Source of the DNA: Lateolabrax maculatus
Taxonomy: Eukaryota; Chordata; Actinopteri; Acropomatiformes; Lateolabracidae
Length of the DNA: 64,000 bases
Assembly (NCBI GenBank): GCA_031216445.1
Contig: CM062217.1
Location: forward strand, 24,855,001 to 24,919,000
Direction: 5' to 3'
The translations under genes and the position numbers were made by a program. Numbering within the stretch: the stretch's first letter is position 1; each line of letters begins with the position of its first letter. Below, in pieces: positions 48,401 through 57,860 of this stretch. The notes under the pieces were generated by a model. The model worked only from the letters and a program-made list of their open reading frames with translations. It was not told the DNA's origin and made no database searches.

Positions 48401-51400
48401 TCTTTATTATGAAACACTAAAAACCTTTCTGACTCCATGTGGACTTACATACAGCATTGGTAGTGAGATGATGTTGTAACAGCAGCACTAAGTTTTTCCA
48501 TTTTACTGACTCCTACATGATTCAGCATGGCCAATTAAAAAGACTGCAGCTATGAAGTTGTTAGTCATTTAGAGAAGCTATTGGCGCTTGACTCTGACAG
48601 ATATGCTATACTGTCATTATTTTAAAACAGTAGGATGAGGAATTCTTTATTTTTTTTACATAATTTCTTCTAAAGCAGCGGGGGTGTTGGCCAAACTACT
48701 GTTTATTTTCTGATCAGAATTTAGTAAATTTAAATAGTACTTTTTATTTTTTAAATGAGCTTTTGAATGGATTATTCAGCCATAACTAAGACTTACCAAG
48801 TCCATACTAAGTAGTCACAAGATTTCAAGAATTTGAGAAATGCAAAGCTTTAAAAATGATCACAGGACTGGCTGGTATTGGAACGTCATGTGACTTCTCT
48901 GTTTCATTGGAGCGTTTGTGTAATTAAAAGGGCAACTCATAGCAGTGCTGTGATGGGAGCTTTTTTAATCTGAACGTGTAGATTTGAATAATGTTAATTT
49001 ATTTGATAGTTACTCGCATAAATTGGGCTCCATGTTCTCCTCAGAGGACCCGTCTGCACCAGTGTGTCCTGCCAAGGTTCAGAGTGTGGATGATTTTGTG
49101 CCAGATGAGAGACTGGATAGAAGCTTCCTGGAGGACAGCCTGCCCTCTAAGACCAAGGTGCCTCAACCTGCTATGGCTTTGGACAGCGACAGGTGAGATG
49201 TTTACAAATACTTTTGAGTTAGCTTGAAGTTAGGAATTTCTTCATGTCCTACATTTTATGTTTTTATTTTTTTTGCATGAACTTCGATATTAGCCTTAGT
49301 GTGTATGAGAAACAAAGCTTTATTTACGTCACGTTCAGCCGAGCTGCACAGTAACCCACAATAGTAGACCCTTTCTCAGTGAGTAAAGGTAGAAAGACAG
49401 TTTTCTTGTCATTTCTCTGTCCCAGTGATGGTGAAGACAGAGGAAACCCCATGGTGTCTGGTTTCCAGGATGAGCTCGACCCTGACGACACCGAGCCCAG
49501 CCTTCCCCAACCTAAGACTCTGCCCCTCAGTAAAGAGATCACTCTGACCAGTGACGAGGAGGAGGGAGTGCCAGCAGCCCTCACCATCACACAGGACCAA
49601 GATCTGGACAGTGAACCTGAGCTTAAAGCGTAAGTCCTTTTCTCAGAATGACATGACCTTAAACCCCCCAGAGTTTAGTAGTTCAGAGAATCTAATCTAA
49701 GGGGTACTGCAATATTTTTTTATTTGCATATTAGATTGTGCATTTTAAGAAGCGTCTCACCACATTAAAAAACTTGAGGCAACATTTACATTACCTACAT
49801 TTTATGTTATGTTTTCACATCTATCAAAACGGAAAAAATAAGCAATAAACACTGGAATCAGCATATTAAAAACCCCTGATAAATATGTCCCTTTGAATAA
49901 TAATAGTGATTGATTTCACGCAGTCGATGTTAGTTTATATGTTACATGCTATGTTATTTAGGCTATTTTATTCATTAAAAGTTAATTTGAACCAAGTCTG
50001 ACAACAGAAAATCTATCTTTGCTTTTGTTTTTAGCTGAAAAGGATGCACATATACCTATGCCAAAAACATTTCTGTGTAGAGGTGCCATGGGAACCACTG
50101 GTTTTTACCAATAGTTTAGTATTGTATTGTATTGTATTGTATTGTATTGTATTTAGTTTCCTCAAATATACGCCAAAGGGCAAACACAGTGATGCCGTTT
50201 GCTGTGTGCAGTGCACACTGGACAGAGGATGCAGTGACGGCGGGCTGCCGGGGAGGAGGCAATCAGGGGAGTGAATGTGTAAAGTAGCTCATAGATCCAA
50301 GTTCACATTGTCACCTGTCGGGTTTTATTTTCTTGTTGGTGTACACCAAAACCAAAATCAAGGCGGGGACTTGCTACATCCTGTTTGGTTATCAGTTGTA
50401 TACTAGGGGTTTTTTTGACTTCTCATGTCAAAAACACCAGCTCACTTATAACATTTGAAGGCCTCTGTGCTATTTTCTTCCTTTTCATTTCTTTCCATCG
50501 TGACCAGATAGTGCCCAGATTAGATAGACTCCCAATCGCAATTCACTGTAAACCCTAGTGTATTACAGGCCTGAGCTGTGAATCACTCAGATCTGCCACA
50601 TAAAGGCCTGCGGTGTGATGAGATGATTTATGTGATCACATTGTAAAGACCAACGTAACCATGACGGACGCAGAGTTCCTGTGGTGTCTGTGATCACAGA
50701 TAGATGGATAACAAACTTGAATGTTTGCTGCTGTAACAAAAGATCAGAGTGACGAAGGAAGAACGTGAAAAATAAGTGAAAGAAATGTAAAAATGTAAAT
50801 CTTAAATGTATATTGAATACAATACCAACACCAGTGAACAAACGTTCCCTGTCACCCTGTTTCAGGCCTGTGATCCACATCACAAAACCAAAGGTGGCAC
50901 CTAAAGCTCCAGAGCCCAGGGGCCAGACCGCAGCACCCATCTCCCTCACTTTAACTCCAGCAGCAGAGCAGCCGGCCCGACACCAAGGCAAGAAGAAGGG
51001 AGGCGCACCCAAAGCCGAGGACTCTGACACAGACCCCGAGGCCCCAGTAGCTCAGCAGATGCTCTCGTTTGTCATGGATGACCCCGACTTTGAGTCTGAA
51101 GCGTCAGACACACCGAAAATAGCCAAGGTAAAGTAGAACAGATGTACCATTGCGGCAGATTCACTCCGAGGTTAACTCAGTTCACAGCTCTTTTTTTACT
51201 GCCGTAAGCTTGAGCTTTTAACCCAATTGTTGGATTTGAGTCAGGTTTCCATTCAGTCAAATCCACAGCATGACACACATCAGACAGAAAACTGACATAC
51301 TAAAGAGATTTTTAGTTGCACACTCCAACATCTGACGCTTTTTATTTTTTTACTTCACTTCATTTTAAATGTTTCCTCACATGATCCTTCACTTTTCCTC

Positions 51401-53023
51401 CCAGGATGCATTCCCGGTCATAGATGAGCTTCTGTCCGACCTCTCTGACGAGGACGTGCAGTTGGCCAAGGCACAGGAACCCCTGAAGCCCACTGTGATC
51501 TCCTTCAAACACAAGGACGACACTGACCTGTTCGGCCTCGGCTTCCGAGAGGATCCTCCCGCAGCTAAAGAAAGCAGCGAGGAGCAGGAAGGCAAGTCAG
51601 AAAATATCTTTCCATGTGTCTTTCTAACTGTAACTTCATTGACCTTTTGATTAAAATTCACACTTGTTTCCACAAGTGAGCTGCTGCTATTGTTCCAATG
51701 AGTAACTTAACATTGCATCTGCTCGTTTGAGTTAAATCATACGTGGGAGTGGAAATCTTTGGAAATCCTGTGATTTGATTCCGACTCCGATTGCTTGTGT
51801 TGCGTCTCGGTGTCACGATTCTCGATTTTGAATTGATTCTTTAATCAACAAATAGAAAGGTTGGCACTATTTTCAGCTGACTGGTCTTGATGAAGGTCAC
51901 TGTCTGAACAAACAGGGAAAAAAGGCAGAGAAAAGTGTGTGAGATTACGTAAGAAAACATGTTACAGTCTTCTGTCTGTATTAGAATAGAGAAGTGAAAG
52001 AGTAATTTACTGGCCACCAGCAGAAGTTGGTCTACATGTTCTGGACTAAGAAAGAATTGTATTGAGGAAACACATGTACAACATGTGGCTTATGTAAGTT
52101 ATTTTCGACACACGAGTTGGAAGTTTTGTGAAGTAGTGGTCCACCAGCTCTTTCAATAGAGCTGGAGTTCAATGCTCCACGTCACGGACGTTAGTCTCTG
52201 GGTGTTGGTCTATAGAATGCTTACCGAAATACGCAAACAGAACGAATAATTCTGTCCTCTTGACCAAAGAAAAATATCTGTTAAAGGTCTGTGATGTTGA
52301 CTTAACCACATGCCTCCAAAGTCAAGACAACCTCCCACTCACTCCAAGGAATGAAGGTTTTGAATGAATAGAACCACAGTTACATACAGTATATAAGTAC
52401 ATATTCTAAACTACATTTGGAGTGTGATGCCTGGATTTGAAGACATTCTTTGAATATTTTATGTTTTTAATCATCGGATGTTCAGGCAATAATGAGGTAT
52501 GAAGTTTCTCCTTTATAATGTTTCAGCCAAATGGTTGAAAAATCCTAATTTTCTTGTCTTTCAAAGATTCAGTTTGAATTTCTTTTAGACTTGATTTTAA
52601 CATATTTCAAATGGGATTAATCTATCTTTTAATCCATCTGAGACTACTGTATGTATCTGCTCCTCTTTCAGAGAAAGAAAGCAAACACTCCTCTAAAGAA
52701 AAGAAGAAAAAGAAGAAGAAAAGCAAAGAGGTAAAGCTTCATATTACATACTAAGTTTGTATGTGTACGTGTCAAAAAAAAAACTGTTATATCAATACTA
52801 TATACAATACAATTGTCCTGTTTTTTAGGAGGATGAAAAGAGCAAGAAGAAACACAAACACAAGAAAAAGGAAAAGGACGAGGCTGCAGTAGCAGTAGAA
52901 GAGAAAGATAAAAAGAAAAAGAAGTCCCGGACCAAGAAAACAGAAGTGGATGAGCTGGAGGACTTTCTGGGTGGAGGAGCGGCATCGATCAAAAGAGATG
53001 ACGGTGATTATGAAGAGCTATAA
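42481..53023 (+). CDS. rabl6: Rab-like protein 6 (RABL6/PARF), complete, 15 coding exons
   Basis: Large Rab-like GTPase linked in mammals to cell-cycle control. Exons: 42481-42610, 42744-42878, 43258-43305, 43914-43966, 44147-44235, 45311-45451, 46669-46774, 46970-47073, 47320-47702, 49045-49192, 49426-49629, 50866-51127, 51405-51591, 52672-52730, 52829-53023. They sum to 2244 nt (747 residues plus stop; human about 729). The P-loop GDRNTGKS is at residues 50-57. The usual WDTAGQ is replaced by WDVVDK (99-104) and NKxD by NHRD (175-178), so the switch-2 and guanine-base motifs are degenerate, as in the family. The GTPase-like part spans about 44-234. A Pro/Ser-rich linker, acidic blocks, a Lys-rich basic tract (about 664-725, NLS-like) and the terminal DYEEL follow. 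Intron 13 uses a GC donor. The first coding exon also holds 5' UTR from a strong acceptor at 42219. Confidence 0.96.
44752..45132 (-). mobile_element. Retroposon 3'-end fragment, family F, second copy in rabl6 intron 5
   Basis: Reverse complement of the 21.7-kb copy, beginning at its tail (gtcaattttatttgtatagc). The two are visibly close over about 380 bp; the apparent ORFs conserved between them come from the repeat, not from a gene. Confidence 0.7.
46130..46545 (+). mobile_element. MITE-like element, family B, diverged copy in rabl6 intron 6
   Basis: The right end TGCAGCTTTAA (46534-46544) and internal blocks (a GTAAAGTTAAGGTTGCTC block, GGAGACCAAAACAGAGC, and TGCCCCCATGTGGCC) match the family. 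The left terminus is degraded. Confidence 0.6.
50120..50152. repeat. rabl6: (ATTGT)n pentanucleotide repeat
   Basis: Six exact ATTGT units plus a partial one, in rabl6 intron 11. Confidence 0.9.
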
Positions 53024-55175
53024 AGGCTCCTGTTTTATTAGGAAATGGAGCCGCAAAATAGCAGCAAAAGGCTGTTCAGAAAACCTCCTGGTTCCTTGAC
53101 CTGTATGTGCATAAAGCGACATCTCCAAGCCATACGCAATACACAAGGCTACCGACGACACCCAGGTAAAAATAACCAAGGACTCTGCTACCTTTTTGTT
53201 CCTTCTGATTATATTCTGATCCATATGCACTACTGCTATCACTTCCATTCCAACCAATAAGAAACGGCGAGGGGACCCACACGTACTGTAGTGAGTTGTG
53301 ACATTGAAATTTGATGATTGGTGTAGCCACAAAACGGCTCTTTGTACTTTGACACGACGGAATATGTTGGCTTAATATTTCCTTTGATTTCATACACTCT
53401 GCAAGTGACCCACTCCGAATCAGCTGCTGTAAATAGGGTAACCATTTTGAGTGTCTGTTGGGTTGGTGTAATAACGGAGAGCATGCTAAAAGTGACGACT
53501 GACTCCGTAAAGACTCCATAGTGTTCTGTCTTCTCTTTCTTTACTCATCGTTGGCTCAAATGGTTAACGGCAGATTTAGTCTTGTGTCTGTAATTATGAA
53601 CACTGAAGATTAATTCAGAGCGAGTTGATTTAACAATTCAGCCCATCACAGCAAAGGCAATGACCCCCCCACTCCGTCCACACTAAACCGGCTGAATTTG
53701 AAAACAGGCAGCTTAGTGTGGATGCAGTCTCTGTGTAAAACTGACAACAGCCTCTAGTCCTTGTTGGCATTTGTCACCCCCCAAGGCTGCTTTGGCAGCG
53801 AACACTCCTGGTGATTTTCTGATTTCATCTGCTGGTCAAAACAGCCAGTGCAAATGTTACTTTCCTGCCCCGTTAGCACAACTCCACTTAGCAATTCATT
53901 TTAACGGGCCCATTTCTCTGCTAGACACAAATTCTCTTCATGTTTTCTGCAACTGCCTTAATGGAGGTTACTACAAGGGAATGATGTGCCGCTATCCTCA
54001 TGAACCATTTTTAAGTGTTCTTACTGTAAAGTGTTTGGTAGCTCGGTTGGGTTCAGGATGTTGTCTTAGCTTTTTATCTGTGAAACAGAATCTGTACCAT
54101 CCAAAGCCTGTTAGAATAAGATTGCAGTGAAAGTACATTTGTTTGTCTTTTGTTTTCGTTTGGTTGACTTATTGGACAGCAGAACACCACCCTTATAAAG
54201 GAGTATTATGAAATTCTGTTAATATTTCTCTGTAAGTAACATTTCCTAGATTCTCTCGTCATTTTATCCTCATGTTATTTATTGCTTCTCTTTGGTTTTG
54301 TTGCTAAATGTCGTGTTTTGTTTGTGTGATTTGTGCTGAAACTGTCCTCAAAAATGCAGCTTTTCACGGGTTACAGTTGTTCACATTTCCTATCTTGCTC
54401 CTGTAGTCCATCCATCCTCCGCTGGTTTACTGCCACTGCTTTTAAGGACATGTACGTGGTGACACAAACTACTAAACATTTCATGTGTTATTTCCTTTCG
54501 TCCAATGCCTCAAAACTGCGTGCTCATCGTAGACGGAGATGACCTGCAGTATCACAAATTGCATCACTAAAATGTTTCAAATAAGTGAAGCATTCTTGCA
54601 TCTGAGAGAAACGATGTGTATTTTTAGACAACTGACCGATTTCATACATTTTCCATCTTCCATACACATACGATTACTCTGTTGGTTTACAAATAAATTG
54701 TTTGATATTCCAAAGTTGAAACTATGCAGCATTGATCCTGAATACTGTATGCTCTTTTTTTCTTTATTTTTGTCTTGTCATGTGATTGAGGATAAATGCT
54801 GAAAGCACAGTTTCAAGCAAAGCATGAGGCTTAAATGTACAGCAAGAAAAGAATGTATAAAGTATATAAATAAATGTATATATTTGAAGAGCTTTGTTCC
54901 AAAAATTATATATACGCCATGTGGAAACAATGTCACTGAAATCCTATACAATTATGTTGACAGGAATTTATTGTACAATTCTGCTGTCTAAAGTAATTCT
55001 GAGAATGGATATGCACTTTGGTAATGCTGTCTTTCAGGTCTTTTTTTCCAAATGGATGTATGACATTTTGGAATGAAACCCTTCATTTATTTTTCACCCC
55101 ATGACGTGTTCCATCTTTACACTGTGTGAGTTTGCCTATGTTTGGGTTGTCCAATAAATGCAAACTTATTTCTTC
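53024..55175 (+). other. rabl6: rabl6 3' UTR
   Basis: About 2.15 kb of AT-rich sequence runs from the stop codon to the AATAAA at 55153. ORFs of up to 147 codons on either strand lack recognisable domains and are treated as chance. An internal AATAAA near 54870 could give a shorter isoform. Confidence 0.7.
55153..55158 (+). terminator. rabl6: rabl6 poly(A) signal AATAAA
   Basis: AATAAA is followed about 30 nt later by a GT/T-rich element (tgtgtctttttt), as expected for cleavage near 55175. Confidence 0.75.
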
Positions 55176-55209
55176 ATAAAGAACATTTCTTGTGTCTTTT
55201 TTAAAAAAT

Positions 55210-55215
55210 TTTATT
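55210..55215 (-). terminator. Poly(A) signal of the TREM/CD300-like gene
   Basis: TTTATT on the plus strand is AATAAA on the minus strand, 160 bp past the receptor stop codon. Cleavage would fall near 55190, almost touching the end of the rabl6 transcript. Confidence 0.65.
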
Positions 55216-55374
55216 CACCCTTTTAAAATGAATATCTTTGCCACCAGGGAGCGAAACGACTTAACAGTAAAGCAAGGCATTCCTGCGTCATTATTTATCT
55301 TTAAGTCTTTTGATGGTACTGAAATGAAGCCAGAATATGATGATGTGTGGGACCGTCTTGGATCTTTGCCCTCA

Positions 55375-57365
55375 TCACTCCAGCTCACAGGCAGAGGGTG
55401 CATTCTCATACTGTGGGTCGGCCAGAGCTCTGCGCACAGCAACATCGTCATATAGCGCCTCTGCCTTCTAAAGAAAGAAAAGAAAAGAAAAAGATGTTAC
55501 GCCAGTTGCTCTCAAGCAATCCATGATGTTGGAATTCTATTTTTTATTTTAAGAATTTAAATATTTAGTTGCAAGAAAAAAAGGTCAGTGTTTTACCTTA
55601 GAAATGTGTCTTGTTGCTGTGAAAGAAAAAATGTATTGTCATTTAATGTTTTTTAATGTTAGTGTCATCATGTGAATTTGTCACATTTACTATAATGTTC
55701 ATTCATTTAAATGCTCATTTTATGGAAACGTTTGCTGCCTGTTTTATATTTGTAGTTTTGATCTTTGTACTGGTGGTTGTCTATAATGTTGAATATGTTC
55801 ATAAAATGAAATATAAATCTTTGTTGGTGAACAGCCAAAACTTACCTTTGGAGTAAATGTAGATAAATATGGTCACCATGGGCAGCAGAGGCAGCAGAAT
55901 CCAGCGAGTGATACTCCAGATATAAGCACCAGAGGCTGGTGGACGGGGTGAAAGGCAAAGAAACGCAAATGTGATTTGGGTATTGATTGTGCAAGATATA
56001 TATGATTGTTATTACAAATTTTTTTTACTGGTTTACCTCTCAAGATTATTATGTAATACACTTTAGATGTTGTTTCAAACATGCGTTTTTATATTTAAGA
56101 ATATTTACCAAGGGCATTTAAAAAGACATTGGTGGAGCTTTAATTTAAGCTACCCATCTATTTCTTATTAACACACATAAAATTATTAAATATTATTTGA
56201 AATGTGTTGTTTGTAGTGGCCTTTCTGCTCTACAGAGCCTTTAACCTTTTTAGATCATTGTTTTGTTTTAAAACCAGACATCAACCTCATTTTTAAAAGG
56301 AGTCAACAAAACTCTGATAAACCCAATTACTCTTGCACATCAAGAGGTTTGGTTTGTAAGTGATTTTGAACAATGATATTTAGGATTTCACTATTTCTTT
56401 CCCTGAAATATAAAAATTAAAGCTGCAGTAATCTATTTCTTGTTTCCTTCTTTTATTTATTTATTTATTGTTGGCCACTTGGGGGCAGAAGAACAAGCTA
56501 AGCTGGGCCTGATTAGTTCTCTTTACTCACAGCTGTAAAAGTAGCCTTCAGCCAGCTTGATGACAGTGTCATTTCTGCTCAGCACGCCGCACCAGTACAC
56601 TCCCTCTTTGTGGTGGGGCCCCAGGGCCGCCACAATGAAGGAGTCCGAGCCCTGGGTCACCCTCAGCTTGCCTCCATCCACTGAGTGGGCGCTCTGGCTG
56701 AAGGCGAGGCCGACGCAGCAGTCGGCGGAGCTCTGCCTGCACCAGACCCTCGGCAGGCCCTCCAGCTTTGGCTCATAGGGGCATGTCAGCTTCTGCCAGT
56801 ACGCTGCCTCACAGGCACCTGCACACAGCCATGTGGTGGTACAGAAAACAGTTGGTGAGCTGTGTGACATCCTACCAATACATCACAAAAGAAGCCTCAC
56901 CATTATAAGGCATTTTATCATCTTCACAGCTCTCACAGTTATTCCCTATACCAATTCATATTACTGTTTGAAAAGGCTTACCACACTATGAATCTGGTTA
57001 CATAGCTAAAGTCTTATGCTTTCAATTTCTAAATGAATGTAATAGAAAGTGATTTAAAATTATTGAGGAGAAAAACTCAAATCTTTAGTGGGTATTTGGC
57101 AGATCGGGAGACAATTAAATCTCTCACAATGTCCCAAAGGGCTTGTTCTAGTATCAGTATTTTGCTATGGATTTCAGGCAGTTGCACACGCTTTAAAATT
57201 AATTTCAGCAAGTGTGGCTTGGCTATTTATAGCAGTTCAGCAATCTAGTAATCAGGTTTTTCAACTCTGTAAGGGAACACCTGGACACAAGTTCTCTACT
57301 CTCTATCATGGTGAAAGTCTACACTTACCAACAGCCAAAAGCAATATCTGAATTAGAAGATGCAT
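55375..57365 (-). CDS. TREM/CD300-like single V-set immunoglobulin membrane receptor, 175 residues
   Basis: Exons on the minus strand: 57365-57329, 56818-56531, 55935-55846, 55616-55597, 55467-55375; 528 nt, all GT-AG with matching phases. Residues 1-13 are a hydrophobic signal peptide (MHLLIQILLLAVG). Residues 14-108 form one V-set domain: C25 in an LTCPY context, W38-C39 (RVWCRQ), a CC pair at 46-47, and G-V-Y-W-C89. The WCR plus extra cysteines are the hallmark of the TREM/CD300/pIgR group. There is a glycosylation sequon N95-D-T. The transmembrane helix is about 120-136 and has no internal Lys/Arg, so DAP12-type pairing is not expected. The cytoplasmic tail (137-175) has Y151 in ALYDDV (YxxV, near-ITIM but Ala at -2) and Y165 in PQYENA (YxN, a possible Grb2-type site). 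Ligand and exact orthologue are not recognised; an immune-cell role is inferred from the family. Confidence 0.85.
56416..56505 (+). mobile_element. Family B remnant, deletion derivative
   Basis: The left terminus ATTAAAGCTGCA (56416-56427) is followed at once by a TTTA run and a GGCCACTTGGGGGCAG block normally near the other end. This is consistent with internal deletion and loss of the right terminus. It lies in intron 2 of the receptor gene. Confidence 0.5.
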
Positions 57366-57860
57366 AATCCAAGCAGTGAACGCGGTTATAGTCGAATATA
57401 GTTAAAGGAAGAGGAGCTGCTCTTTATAAGTGACAGAGCTTCAGGAAATGCCACCAAGACACTGTTATCTGTCTTCACACTCAGCGGGGGGTGGTGTCAT
57501 ACTTACCATACTCTTGTAAAGCAAAGAACTGGTTTAATAACTTATACCCTGAAAGGGTCTTATCGTGACTCATTTTAAGAATCACGTGTTGGAGAGGTGG
57601 ATTTATTTGGTGCCAGTCTGGAGCCCGTGTTGCTGTGTACACTGCATGGATGTATAAAGAGAACACTGCCAGCAAAGATGTGTTTCCTGTGCCAAATCCC
57701 TGAATCTCGGGCTTTTATTTTGAAAAGCTTGCCAGTCACAGTATCGAGCGCTCTCATTGGCTCCTCTGTCAGCCAATGAAGGAAACCCTTGTACGCATGT
57801 CTTCCTACCTCCATGTGAGTAGTGCTTGCCTGCTAGATAGCTATTAGCTCAAGAAAAATC
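57366..57860. promoter_or_regulatory. Divergent promoter between the immunoglobulin receptor and imp4
   Basis: The two start codons are separated by 495 bp. On the receptor side a TATAAA lies at 57428-57423 (minus), about 58 bp before its ATG, with a PU.1-like AAAGGAAGAG between them. On the imp4 side there is no TATA. Two inverted CCAAT boxes, CATTGGCT (57755-57762) and AGCCAATG (57771-57778), sit about 85-105 bp upstream of its ATG. This suggests a shared but asymmetrical promoter. Confidence 0.6.

Noticed and set aside
50587..51030. 147-codon minus-strand frame
   Set aside because: It is a shadow of rabl6 exon 12 read antisense.
53076..53519. 147-codon minus-strand frame with two overlapping frames
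   Set aside because: It is antisense to the rabl6 3' UTR, has no domain or supporting splice sites, and overlaps other equally long chance frames.
53771..54130. 119-codon plus-strand frame in the rabl6 3' UTR
   Set aside because: It is far downstream of the rabl6 stop, with a featureless translation; treated as chance.
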